DNA of 45,541 nucleotides from Streptomyces sabulosicollis (GTDB taxonomy: Bacteria; Actinomycetota; Actinomycetes; Streptomycetales; Streptomycetaceae). The position numbers were made by a program, and so were the translations under genes. Below, piece after piece: positions 14,484-22,583 of the stretch (positions are counted from its first letter, which is position 1; every line of letters begins with the position of its first letter). The notes under the pieces were generated by a model. It saw only the letters and a list, made by a program, of their open reading frames with translations. It made no database searches and was not told the DNA's origin. The stretch spans positions 1-45,541 of the forward strand of contig NZ_JAEEAP010000019.1 in the NCBI RefSeq assembly GCF_016103465.1, written 5' to 3'.

Positions 14484-16088
14484 TCACCGCCCCGCACCGG
14501 CGGGCTGCGCGTCCAGCTCACGCGCGAAGAACTCGACCAGCGGAGCGTGGTGGACCTTCGGATGGTTCCACTCGTTCTCCAGGTTCTCGGCCATGTGGTG
14601 GGTGCCGAGGAGTTCACCGCCCCGGAAGTGGCGGATCACCGGATGCAGATAGGCGGCGTCGAAGGCTTCCCCGACCGAGTTCTGCGCCGCCCGGCGCACC
14701 GTGATGTCGAAGGGGTCGACCTTGTCGTGGTCGGGGCCGTACTCCAGGGTGACGATGAAGTAGTCGGCGCCCGCCGTCAGGGGGCTTTCATGGGCGTAGG
14801 CGACCGGCACCTCCTCGTGGTAGCGGGCTTGGCCGCCGTCGGCCGTGACCAGCAGATCGCCGATCACACCGAACTGCTGCCACAGCGCGGAACTGCGGTT
14901 GACCCGCGCCACCACCGCGTCCGCCAGCGCGGACGCGTCGGTGGCCAGCGGCTGGTGCGGCCAGGGCCGGTCATGGTGGCGTTCGTCGAGGATGCGGCTC
15001 AACGCCCGGACGCCGTAACGGAATCCGTGGATGAAGCCGTTGGTCGAGCGCTTGAAGTCGCGCTGCTGGGTGAGGGTGCCGGCGAAGTACAGCCCGGGCA
15101 CGTTGACCGATTCGTACGCCGATGTGAGGGCGGCGAAGCGGTCGTTGATGACCAGCTCGGGGCGGCACTCGGGGTCGAACGGCGAGGCGTCGAAGCGGAA
15201 GCCGGTGCACACGATGATCCGGTCGTAGATCAGTTCCTTCACGACCTCGTTCGCCCGGGAGAAGCTGAACCGCACGCGGTACCGGCCGCCGTCACCCGGC
15301 TCCTTCTCGATCGAGAGCACGTTGCCGTCGAGTATGGCGTTCTGCGATTTGAGCTGGTAGGTGTCGAGGAAGTTGTTGTTGACGGCGCGCAGATGGCCCA
15401 CGTAGTGGCTCTTCCAGGCCAGCCGCAGGCTGTGCGGTCCGGCCACATGGATGACGGCGGCCGTCTCGATGAGGTTGTCGGCCGTCTCCAGCGCGGAGTT
15501 GCCCTTGCCGAGGATCAGGACGCGCTGGTCGGTGAAGTCGTCGGGGTCCACCGAGACGACGGTGTAGTTCTCGGCGGTCTCGATACCCGGCACATCGGGG
15601 ATGTAGGGGAGGCTCACTCCGGTGGCCATCACCAGCCGGTGGCCGCGGTGGTCGTCGCCGTGCTGATCGGTGACGGTGAAGCCGTCGTCGTCGCGGCAGA
15701 TCCTCACCGCCCGGGTGTCATAGGCGATGTCGAGGCCGAACGCCTCGGCGAAGTCGGCCAGATAGCGCACATAGTCGTCGGCGGCCGGGAAGTAGCGCTT
15801 GCTGTAACGGGTGAAGAGCAGCTCGGGATCCGGGGACAGCAGGGAGTTCCAGTCCATCCGGAGGTTGAACTCGGGGTCGTCGATACCGGTGTGCACCTTG
15901 TTGCTGGAGATCAGCTGACGGTGGCGGGGGAACGTGCGGAAGAAGGTGCCCGGTCTGCTTCCGGCTTCCAGAATCCGGTAGGTGTGGCCCGCCGTCGCCA
16001 GCAGGTGCCCGAGCTGAAGGCCGGCGGGGCCGGCGCCGATCACCAGGTAGTCACGAGCCTCGGGGGAGCGGAGAGAGTGGTTGTGCAC
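14484..16088 (-). CDS. FAD/NAD(P)-dependent oxidoreductase resembling FOXRED2
   Basis: The 534-residue flavoprotein begins at a GTG preceded by GGAAGGAAGG. Residues 14-23 (YLVIGAGPAG) are the FAD Rossmann motif, and a second dinucleotide motif LILGKGNSALETADNL follows near residue 195. The segments FPRHRQLISSNKVHTG, EFNLRMDWNSLLS, HYVGHLRAVNNNFLDTYQLK and NGFIHGFRYGVRALSRIL recall, from memory, human FOXRED2 (an ER flavoprotein) very closely, more than ordinary Baeyer-Villiger or N-hydroxylating monooxygenases. A C-terminal extension of about 120 residues follows. It is the first gene of the operon, behind the promoter at 16157-16186. Bacterial function is unknown to me; flavin-dependent redox tailoring is likely. 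Confidence 0.85.
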   Translation of the reverse strand: MHNHSLRSPEARDYLVIGAGPAGLQLGHLLATAGHTYRILEAGSRPGTFFRTFPRHRQLISSNKVHTGIDDPEFNLRMDWNSLLSPDPELLFTRYSKRYFPAADDYVRYLADFAEAFGLDIAYDTRAVRICRDDDGFTVTDQHGDDHRGHRLVMATGVSLPYIPDVPGIETAENYTVVSVDPDDFTDQRVLILGKGNSALETADNLIETAAVIHVAGPHSLRLAWKSHYVGHLRAVNNNFLDTYQLKSQNAILDGNVLSIEKEPGDGGRYRVRFSFSRANEVVKELIYDRIIVCTGFRFDASPFDPECRPELVINDRFAALTSAYESVNVPGLYFAGTLTQQRDFKRSTNGFIHGFRYGVRALSRILDERHHDRPWPHQPLATDASALADAVVARVNRSSALWQQFGVIGDLLVTADGGQARYHEEVPVAYAHESPLTAGADYFIVTLEYGPDHDKVDPFDITVRRAAQNSVGEAFDAAYLHPVIRHFRGGELLGTHHMAENLENEWNHPKVHHAPLVEFFARELDAQPAGAGR

Positions 16089-16156
16089 AGTGCCTTCCTT
16101 CCAGGAGCGCGATGCCGTGGGAAAGCGGTGCAATTTTCCTTTAAATCTCAACAACC

Positions 16157-16186
16157 ACTCTATTGAGCCCCGCTCAACTTCTGCAA
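16157..16186 (-). promoter_or_regulatory. Promoter with palindromic operator TTGAGC-N3-GCTCAA in the spacer
   Basis: On the reverse strand TTGCAG (16186-16181) and TAGAGT (16162-16157) are separated by 18 bases, a good sigma-70-type promoter. The spacer contains the perfect dyad TTGAGC-CCC-GCTCAA at 16163-16177, and a further CTCAA half-site occurs at 16147-16151. A repressor bound here would block polymerase. Transcription would begin about 65 bases before the GTG of the FOXRED2-like gene. Confidence 0.65.
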
Positions 16187-16224
16187 CATCGAAAACAGGC
16201 CAGTGTGATCGGTGTGCCACCGCG

Positions 16225-16989
16225 TCAGACGGCGGACCAGCCGTTGTCGACGGGCAGGATGACGCCGTTGACGTTGCTGGCGGCGTCGGAGGCGAGGAAG
16301 ACGATGGCGGCGGCCTGCTCCTCGGCCGTGGCGATCCTGCCCATGCTCGCGGCGTGGGCCCCTATGACGGCCGGGCCGTGAGCCCCGGGCCGGGCGTCGA
16401 CCCGGATGCCGGTCGCGGTGCCGCCCGGGGCGATGGCGTTGGCGCGGATTCCTCGGTCCCGGTACATCACGGCGAGGGACTTCACCAAGCCCACGACACC
16501 GTGTTTGGAGGCGGTGTAGGCGGTGCCGGCCGCACTGCCGCGCAGCGCGGCCTCGGACGCGGTGAAGACGATCGCGCCGCGGCCCGCGGCCAGCATGTGC
16601 GGCAGCACGGCCCGTGTGAGCATGAAGGGCGCCGTGAGGTTGACCCGCAGGACGCGCTCCCATTCGGCGTCGTCGGTGTCCGCGGCCGCCGAGAAGCGGT
16701 CCATGACACCGGCGTTGTTGACCAGGACGTCGAGGCCGCCGAACTCCGCCACCGCCGTGGTCACCACCTGGTCCACCACCCGCCGATCGCCGAGGTCGCC
16801 GACGACCGCGCGGGCCGTTCCGCCTTGTGCCCCGATGTCCGCGACGGCCTGCTCGGCGCCGTCCTTGTTCAGGTCCGCCACCAGCACCTTCGCCCCCTCC
16901 TGGGCGAGTGCCAGGGCGGCGGCCCGGCCGATCCCCGACCCCGCTCCGGTGACGATGACGGCACGGCCCCCGAGTCCGGTGCTGCTCAC
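16225..16989 (-). CDS. Short-chain dehydrogenase/reductase
   Basis: The 254-residue classical SDR has the cofactor motif TGAGSGIG (residues 14-21), DL near 39-40, NNAG (91-94), catalytic Ser145 in FTASEAA, Tyr158 and Lys162 in YTASK, and the PGG segment after the active site. It should oxidise or reduce an alcohol/carbonyl with NAD(P). It ends 39 bases before the -35 of the FOXRED2-like operon on the same strand and starts after a strong terminator that separates it from the P450-ferredoxin pair. It is probably transcribed independently, but read-through into the operon is possible. Confidence 0.94.
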   Translation of the reverse strand: MSSTGLGGRAVIVTGAGSGIGRAAALALAQEGAKVLVADLNKDGAEQAVADIGAQGGTARAVVGDLGDRRVVDQVVTTAVAEFGGLDVLVNNAGVMDRFSAAADTDDAEWERVLRVNLTAPFMLTRAVLPHMLAAGRGAIVFTASEAALRGSAAGTAYTASKHGVVGLVKSLAVMYRDRGIRANAIAPGGTATGIRVDARPGAHGPAVIGAHAASMGRIATAEEQAAAIVFLASDAASNVNGVILPVDNGWSAV

Positions 16990-17043
16990 GTGTTCCCTTC
17001 CCCGCGGCGACGTGTGCCGCGCTCACCGTAGGTTTCCTCCGCA

Positions 17044-17083
17044 TGTCCCGGCGGAGGCGGCCTCGTCCGCCTCCGCCGGGACA
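17044..17083 (-). terminator. Strong intrinsic terminator after the P450-ferredoxin operon
   Basis: Perfect 17-base arms (TGTCCCGGCGGAGGCGG and its complement at 17067-17083) enclose a six-base loop. It lies 24 bases beyond the ferredoxin stop and before the SDR start. Confidence 0.9.
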
Positions 17084-17106
17084 CGCGCTGTCCGCGTGCC
17101 GGGTCG

Positions 17107-17301
17107 TCAGTCCTCGATCGCGATGGCCAGGGCCGGACAGACGGCCGCGGCGTGCCGGACGTCCTCGGCCCGCTCGGCCCGGGGCTCGGGATCGAGCAGC
17201 ACCACGACGCCGTCCTCGTCGCGCTGGTCGAACACCTCCATCGCGGCGACCACGCACTGGCCGGAAGCCACACACCTGTCCTGGTCGACGGTCACCTTCA
17301 T
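17107..17301 (-). CDS. [3Fe-4S] ferredoxin partner of cytochrome P450
   Basis: The 64-residue ferredoxin has cysteines at 10, 16 and 55 in DRCVASGQC and VCPALAI. The middle position that would hold the second cysteine of a 4Fe-4S cluster is Ser13, so a 3Fe-4S cluster is expected. This is the standard electron donor type encoded next to CYP105-class P450s. It starts 14 bases after the P450 stop with GGGAGAAG before the ATG, giving a P450-ferredoxin operon closed by the terminator at 17044-17083. No ferredoxin reductase is present in the window, so a housekeeping reductase must supply electrons. Confidence 0.95.
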   Translation of the reverse strand: MKVTVDQDRCVASGQCVVAAMEVFDQRDEDGVVVLLDPEPRAERAEDVRHAAAVCPALAIAIED

Positions 17302-17315
17302 CAGCTTCTCCCTCA

Positions 17316-18545
17316 TCACCAGGTCACGGGCAGTTCGTAGACGCCGTAGACCGAGCCGTCGTGTTTGAACGGGATCCGCTCCAGCTCCACGGCAGCCCGC
17401 AGGGTGGGGATGCGGCGGTAGAGGGTGCCGTAGACGACCTGGAGCTCCATCCGGGCCAGTGGCTGGCCCAGGCACTGGTGCACCCCGAAGCCGAAGGCCA
17501 CATGGCGGCGGGCGTCGCGCCGGAGGTCCAGCCGGTCGGGCTCGGCGAACATCCCGGGGTCCCGGTTGGCGATGTCATTGGCCAGGATCAGCCCCTCGCC
17601 CGCGCGGATGACCTCCCCGCCGATCTCGATGTCCTCCACCGCCACCCGGCGCCGCCCGCTGTGGGTGATGTGGAGGTAGCGCAGCAGCTCCTCCACCGCC
17701 GAGGCGATCAGCCGGGGGTCGTCGGTGTCGCGCAGCAGGGCGAGTTGCTCGGGGTGCTCGAACAGGGCGAGAGTGCCGAGCGCGATCATATTGGCGGTGG
17801 TCTCGTGACCCGCGATCAGCAGCAGCACCCCCATCTGCGCCGCCTCGTTGCGGGACAACTCGCCCGCCGTGACCCGCTCGGCCAGCCCCGAGAGCAGATC
17901 GTCGACGGGGCGGGCGATCTTCTCGCCCATCAGGCCGTCCAGATACTCGATCAGGTTCCCATGGGCGGCCGAGCGCTGCTCGGGGGTGACGTTCCGGTTG
18001 ATGATGACCTTGCTGTTGTCCTGGAAGAAGTCATGGTCGGCGTAGGGCACCCCGAGCAGCTGACAGATGACCAGCGAGGGCACCGGCAGGGCGAACGCCT
18101 CCACCAGGTCCACCGGGTTCGGACCGGCCAGCAACTCGTCGATCAGGTCGTCCACGATCTTCTGCACACCGGGCCGCATGGCCTCCACCCGCTTGATGGC
18201 GAACGGCGCCGTCACCATCCGCCGCAGCCGGGCGTGCTCGGGGTCGTCCTTGAGGATGAAGCTGACCCCCGTACCTCCGGGTGGCATCGGGGCCTGGCGG
18301 GGGTAGCCGGGCCGGTGGATGTCGGCGCTGACCCTCGGGTCGCCCAGCAACGCCCGCTGATCGGCGTACCGGGTCACCAGCCAGGGGGTGCTGCCGTCCC
18401 ACAGGCGAACCCTCGCCAGCGGGCCCTCCCGCTGCAGGTCCCGCAGCGTCGGGGGCGGGTCGAACGGGCAGCCCGCCGCCCTGGCCATCGGAAACTCCGG
18501 TGCCCGCGCGGCGTGCTCGTCCACCGGGTTCACTGTGCTGGTCAT
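17316..18545 (-). CDS. Cytochrome P450, CYP105-like
   Basis: The 409-residue soluble P450 has all canonical motifs: I-helix oxygen-activation AGHETT (near residue 245), K-helix EELLR (near 286), and heme loop FGFGVHQCLGQPLA with the cysteine near 355. The C terminus YGVYELPVTW and the adjacent 3Fe-4S ferredoxin resemble CYP105 family members, which oxidise diverse natural products and xenobiotics. GAGGGAG precedes the ATG. It belongs to a two-gene operon with the ferredoxin. The substrate cannot be read from sequence. Confidence 0.95.
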   Translation of the reverse strand: MTSTVNPVDEHAARAPEFPMARAAGCPFDPPPTLRDLQREGPLARVRLWDGSTPWLVTRYADQRALLGDPRVSADIHRPGYPRQAPMPPGGTGVSFILKDDPEHARLRRMVTAPFAIKRVEAMRPGVQKIVDDLIDELLAGPNPVDLVEAFALPVPSLVICQLLGVPYADHDFFQDNSKVIINRNVTPEQRSAAHGNLIEYLDGLMGEKIARPVDDLLSGLAERVTAGELSRNEAAQMGVLLLIAGHETTANMIALGTLALFEHPEQLALLRDTDDPRLIASAVEELLRYLHITHSGRRRVAVEDIEIGGEVIRAGEGLILANDIANRDPGMFAEPDRLDLRRDARRHVAFGFGVHQCLGQPLARMELQVVYGTLYRRIPTLRAAVELERIPFKHDGSVYGVYELPVTW

Positions 18546-18633
18546 CGCTCCCTCAATTCGTATGGGGCGTGTGGTGGAACCCCCGTTGTCCCCCGACGGC
18601 CCTCGACGGGCCGCTGGTGTGTGGAGGCCGCGA

Positions 18634-19284
18634 TCAGCGGGTGACGGGCGCCAGCCACAGCCCGACGATCCCGTCGATCAGGCCGGTGGCGGCGTCGTGC
18701 CAGCTGGACCGCGGCGTGGTGGTGTTCTCGGCGAGCGCGCGCTCCCGCTCGGCGCACATGTGCAGGATCAGGTTGCGCGCCATGGCCCCGCGCTCGATGT
18801 GCACCTCGATCGGCAGCTCGGGGAGGCACCGGTTGAAGCCTTCGACGGTCCGCCGCAGCGCCGGAGAGGCCAGGGACTCATCGGCCATGATCTCGTGGAG
18901 GGCCGGGTCGGTCATCACCTGGGCGCAGAACCGCGCGTACCAGGTCGGGCTGGGCAGTTCGGCCAGGTGCTCGAGGACCGGGCGCACCAGAGCGGCCACC
19001 CAGTCCCGTACGTCGGTGGAGTCGCCGATCTCGGCCAGCAGCCGCAGGCGCAACCGCTCGACCTGCTCGGCGTGTTGCCGGGCGATCGCCCGCACCAGGT
19101 CGGCCTTGGTACCGAAGTGGTAGCCGACCGCCGCGTTGTTGCCCTGCCCCGCGGCCTCGCTGACCTGGCGGTTGGAGACCGCGTACACCCCGCGCTCGGC
19201 GAACAGCCGCTCCGCGGCGGCGAGGATCGCCCCGCGCGTGGCATCGGCCCGCTCGTGCCGTACGGCCCTGGCCGCCATGGTCAC
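18634..19284 (-). CDS. TetR family regulator, translationally coupled to upstream P450
   Basis: The roughly 216-residue protein has an N-terminal TetR fold (ATRGAILAAAERLFAERGVYA, then QVSEAAGQGNNAAVGYHFGT as recognition region). The C-terminal half is helical with a WYARFCAQVM segment typical of a large actinobacterial subgroup. A GTG at 19284 overlaps the P450 TGA (GTGA), a second GTG lies at 19287 and an ATG at 19278; any of them keeps it coupled to the P450. Because it is co-transcribed, it likely autoregulates the pair through the AT-rich operator at 20567-20588. Confidence 0.92.
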   Translation of the reverse strand: MTMAARAVRHERADATRGAILAAAERLFAERGVYAVSNRQVSEAAGQGNNAAVGYHFGTKADLVRAIARQHAEQVERLRLRLLAEIGDSTDVRDWVAALVRPVLEHLAELPSPTWYARFCAQVMTDPALHEIMADESLASPALRRTVEGFNRCLPELPIEVHIERGAMARNLILHMCAERERALAENTTTPRSSWHDAATGLIDGIVGLWLAPVTR

Positions 19285-20501
19285 CACCGCACCGGAAGCT
19301 CGCGCAGCCCGCCCACGGCCAGGCCCTCCAGCCGCCGCAACTCCGCTGCCGGGACGGCGAGTTCGAGGGTCGGGAGGCGGCGCAGCAGCACATCCAGCGT
19401 GGCCTGCAGCTCGGTGCGGGCCAGCGCCTGCCCCAGGCAGGAGTGCGCCCCGGCGCCGAACGCCAGATGGGGGTTGGGGCTGCGGTCGAGCGCCAGCTCG
19501 CCGGCGCCCTCGAAGGCGGTCTCGTCACGGTTGGCGGCGGCCATGCTGCACACCACCGTGGTGCCGCGCGGCAGCAGGGTGTCGGCCACTTCGGTGTCCT
19601 CGCCGATGTACCGGGGCATTCCGAACCCCGGGTTGGCGTCGAACCGCAGCGCCTCCTCCACGGCGGTGCGCACCAGCGAGCGGTCGGCCAGCAGCCGCTC
19701 CCAGTGCCTCCGGTCGGCCAGCAGCATGGCCGTCATCTTCCCGATCATGTTCGCGGTGGTCTCGTGCCCGGCGACCAGCAGGGCCTGGCCGGTGGCCACC
19801 AGCTCCGCGTCGGACATCCGATGGCCGCCGGGGCCGGTGGCCGTGATGAGCTCACTGAGCAGATCCTCGCCCGGCCCGGTCCGCTTGGCGGCCACATGGG
19901 CGGCCATGTAGTCCGCGAACTCGGCCTGGGCGGCGTCGACTTCGCTCTGCTGGTACCGGGTGAGATTGAGCAGGGTGTCGGACCAGTGGGCGAACCGGTC
20001 GCGGTCGCTGTCGGGGACGCCCAGCAGATCGCAGATCACCCACACCGGCAGCGGGAACGCCAGATGAGCCTTGAGGTCCGCCGGGTGGCCGTGCTCCAGC
20101 ATGGCGTCGATGAGCCGCTCGGCCATCGCCTCGATCCCCGGCCGCAGCGCGCTCATGCGCTTGGCCGTGAACCATCTGGCCACCATCCGGCGCCACCGCT
20201 GATGGCCCTCGCCGCCCTGCGGGAGCGACTGCGCCATCGCGCTGTTGAACACCCCGCCCGACTCGCTGTCCGAGACGCGGGCCGCGTCGTCGGCGTTCAG
20301 CAGCCGGGTGAACCTGGGGTCGGAGAGCACCTGCTTCACATCGTCGTAGCGGGTCAGCAGGGACGCCTCGTCCCCGCTGGGCAGGGCCACCTTCGCCACC
20401 GGGCACCGCTGCCGCAGCCGGGCCCACTCGGCGGGTGGTCCCAGCGCCGTATCGCTGGGGATCGGATAGCTGAGTAACTGCTCGCCGTCTCCTGGAGCCA
20501 C
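19281..20501 (-). CDS. Cytochrome P450
   Basis: The 406-residue soluble P450 has canonical motifs: AGHETT (near residue 244), EEALR (near 283) and FGAGAHSCLGQALA with the heme cysteine near 354. It begins at a GTG preceded by GAGGGAG and ends in GGLRELPVRW. No ferredoxin follows; the TetR gene overlaps its stop by four bases. It may share the ferredoxin at 17107-17301. The N-terminal SYPIPSDTALGPPAEW looks like CYP107/CYP105-class enzymes of secondary metabolism. Product unknown. Confidence 0.95.
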   Translation of the reverse strand: MAPGDGEQLLSYPIPSDTALGPPAEWARLRQRCPVAKVALPSGDEASLLTRYDDVKQVLSDPRFTRLLNADDAARVSDSESGGVFNSAMAQSLPQGGEGHQRWRRMVARWFTAKRMSALRPGIEAMAERLIDAMLEHGHPADLKAHLAFPLPVWVICDLLGVPDSDRDRFAHWSDTLLNLTRYQQSEVDAAQAEFADYMAAHVAAKRTGPGEDLLSELITATGPGGHRMSDAELVATGQALLVAGHETTANMIGKMTAMLLADRRHWERLLADRSLVRTAVEEALRFDANPGFGMPRYIGEDTEVADTLLPRGTTVVCSMAAANRDETAFEGAGELALDRSPNPHLAFGAGAHSCLGQALARTELQATLDVLLRRLPTLELAVPAAELRRLEGLAVGGLRELPVRW

Positions 20502-20566
20502 GACGCTCTCCCTCGGTCCGCGGCGGAGTGGTCATCGACAAGATCAGGCAACCTCATGGGCCACAC

Positions 20567-20588
20567 TTAAGTCAAGCGACTGATTTAA
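20567..20588. promoter_or_regulatory. AT-rich operator TTAAGTCA-N6-TGATTTAA
   Basis: The arms match at seven of eight positions and are strikingly A+T-rich for this genome. On the reverse strand the site contains TTGACT, a plausible -35 of the P450-TetR operon, which starts 66 bases downstream. This is the most likely binding site of the TetR protein encoded in that operon. Confidence 0.65.
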
Positions 20589-20640
20589 ATTGCCTCCCCT
20601 CGTTCACGTCGTTCACACCCCGGGGCGCGAGGAGCGGCGT

Positions 20641-21300
20641 TCAGCCGTCGTCCGACGCGTCGGCGTCATGCGCCAGCAGGGCGATCTGCACGCGGTTGTT
20701 GAGATCCAGCCGGGTCAGGATGCGCGACACATGGGCCTTCACCGTCGGCAGCGCGAGATGCAGCTCCCGGGCGATCTCCGCGTTGGACCGGCCCCGCCCG
20801 ACCGCCCGGGCCACCTCCCGCTCCCGCTCGCCCAGCAGCGCCAGCCGGGCCCGGGCGGCGGTGGCCCGGTCCTCCCGCCCGCCGCCCGCCACCTGCTCGA
20901 TGAGCCGACGGGTGACGGCGGGGGAGAGCACCGGGTCCCCGGCGGCCACCGCCCGGATGGCCGTGACGATGTCCCGCGGCGGGGTGTCCTTGAGGAGAAA
21001 CCCGGCCGCGCCGCCGCGCAGCGCCCGCAGCACATGGGCGTCGGTGTGGAAGGTGGTCAGCACCAGCACCTCCGGGGCTCCGGGCCGGGCCCGGAGCTCG
21101 GTGGTGGCGGTCAGCCCGTCGACGCCCGGCATCCTGATGTCCATTAGCACCACATCGGGCCGGTGCGCGGCGACCAGGGAGGGCACCTCCGCCCCGTCGG
21201 CGGCCTCCGCGACGACCTCGATGTCCGGGGCGCCGCCCAGCATCAGGCGCAGCCCGGCCCGTACGATCGCGTCGTCGTCCACCAGCAGGACATGGATCAC
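20641..21300 (-). CDS. NarL/FixJ-family response regulator
   Basis: The 219-residue protein has a CheY-like receiver (acidic VDDD at 7-10, phospho-acceptor Asp54 in VLMDIRMPG, Thr83, Lys104 in GFLLKDTPP) and a C-terminal LuxR helix-turn-helix (LGEREREVARAVGRGRSNAE). Its GTG start follows the sensor kinase stop by 15 bases, with GGAGGACGG in between. It forms a two-component system with that kinase. Likely targets are its own promoter region and the divergent small membrane gene, where an AT-rich palindrome is found at 22584-22593. Confidence 0.94.
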   Translation of the reverse strand: MIHVLLVDDDAIVRAGLRLMLGGAPDIEVVAEAADGAEVPSLVAAHRPDVVLMDIRMPGVDGLTATTELRARPGAPEVLVLTTFHTDAHVLRALRGGAAGFLLKDTPPRDIVTAIRAVAAGDPVLSPAVTRRLIEQVAGGGREDRATAARARLALLGEREREVARAVGRGRSNAEIARELHLALPTVKAHVSRILTRLDLNNRVQIALLAHDADASDDG

Positions 21301-21315
21301 CCGCGCCGTCCTCCC

Positions 21316-22527
21316 TCATGCCCGGCCCGCGGCGGACACCGCGTCCGCCGCGGGCCAGGGTAGCCAGGCGCGCACCCGGAAACCGCCCTGGGCCGGGCCC
21401 GCGCTCAGCTCGCCGCCCGCCAGCCGCGCCCGTTCGGCCAGTCCGATCAGCCCCTGCCCGCCGCCTTCGCCGCGGCTGCCTTCGCCGCGGCTGCCTTCGC
21501 CACGGCGGGTGTCCGCGGCCGCCGCGGGCGGCGGCGCGTTGCGGACCTCCACCGTCAGCCGGTCCGCCGGGCCTCCCGCCACCCGTACCGTGACCGCCGC
21601 GCCGGGCGCGTGTTTGCGCGCGTTGGTCAGCGCCTCCTGGACGATGCGGTACGCCGTTCGCCCGACCACGGGCGGCGGGGCCGGTCCGTCGGGCGGTCCG
21701 GTCAGCTCGATCCGGCCACCCGCCGCCCGGGCCTCCGCCACCAGCCGGGCCAGGTCGGCCAGTTCGGGCTGCGGCCGCTCGTCCTCCGCCGGTCCCGCGC
21801 GCAGCACCCCGATCACCTCACGCAGATCGCGCAGCGCCAGATGGGCGCTCTCCCGGATCACCCCGGCGGCTTTCCCGATCTCCTCCCGGGGCGCGTTGGT
21901 GTGGAACTCCAGCGCCCCCGCGTGCAGGCTCAGCAGCGTCAGCCGGTGCCCCAGCACATCGTGCATCTCGCGCGCGATCTCCTCCCGCGCCTCCCGGCGG
22001 GCCCGCTCGGTCCGCGACTCAGCGTCCGCCTCGGCGAGTTCGGCGCGCTCCCGCAGGGAGGCGATCAGCTGTTGCCGGGACCGCCGGAACAACCCCCATC
22101 CGATGGCCCCGGCGATCAGCGCGAAGTACGTCAGCGCCGAGCTCTTCCGGTCCCCCGACACCTCCGGCAGCTGCCACAGGAAGGCGGGAAGCGGTACGAA
22201 GGCCACCGCCGCCACCCACGCGGTGGCCCGCCACGGCCGGGTCGCGGCCACCGTGAACACGGCCACCATCGCCGGACCGGTCAGATAGTGCGACACCTCG
22301 CTGCCCGCCAGCAGCAGCGCCACCGCGAGTGCCACCGGCCACCGCCGCCGCAGCAGGACCGTCGCACACCCCAGTCCGCCGATCACCTGATCGACGGTCC
22401 GCCACAGCGGATCGAGGTCCTCCTCGATCGGTATCGAATCCGCACTGGCGGCGGCGAAGCAGGCGGCGAAGAGCATCAGCCCCAGATCGGCGGCCCAGTC
22501 CCGGCGGGTGCGGTGGATGCGGCGCAT
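21316..22527 (-). CDS. Membrane sensor histidine kinase (HisKA_3/NarX-DesK type)
   Basis: The 403-residue kinase has four or five N-terminal membrane segments (residues 10-145), a coiled coil (about 150-185), a HisKA_3 box with His189 in REMHDVLGHRLTLL, and an HATPase domain with the N box YRIVQEALTNARKHA (293-307). The usual DxGxG segment is replaced by RNAPPP followed by a low-complexity GEGSR repeat in the ATP lid (see the repeat at 21464-21508), then GQGLIGLAERARLAGG. Such loss of DxGxG is common in actinobacterial kinases of this type. There is no periplasmic sensor domain, so it probably senses a membrane signal. The start at 22527 may be leaderless (TAGATT eight bases upstream). Confidence 0.92.
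   Translation of the reverse strand: MRRIHRTRRDWAADLGLMLFAACFAAASADSIPIEEDLDPLWRTVDQVIGGLGCATVLLRRRWPVALAVALLLAGSEVSHYLTGPAMVAVFTVAATRPWRATAWVAAVAFVPLPAFLWQLPEVSGDRKSSALTYFALIAGAIGWGLFRRSRQQLIASLRERAELAEADAESRTERARREAREEIAREMHDVLGHRLTLLSLHAGALEFHTNAPREEIGKAAGVIRESAHLALRDLREVIGVLRAGPAEDERPQPELADLARLVAEARAAGGRIELTGPPDGPAPPPVVGRTAYRIVQEALTNARKHAPGAAVTVRVAGGPADRLTVEVRNAPPPAAAADTRRGEGSRGEGSRGEGGGQGLIGLAERARLAGGELSAGPAQGGFRVRAWLPWPAADAVSAAGRA
21464..21508 (-). repeat. Three 15-base tandem repeats inside the kinase ATP lid
   Basis: Units begin at 21464, 21479 and 21494. The first two are identical and the third has three changes. They encode repeated GEGSR-like pentapeptides and keep the reading frame, so copy number could vary without breaking the gene. 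Confidence 0.85.
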
Positions 22528-22583
22528 GTCCCGGAAATCTACGCGGGCCGGGCGGGCGAGCGGGGATCCGTGCCGCGAGCGGA

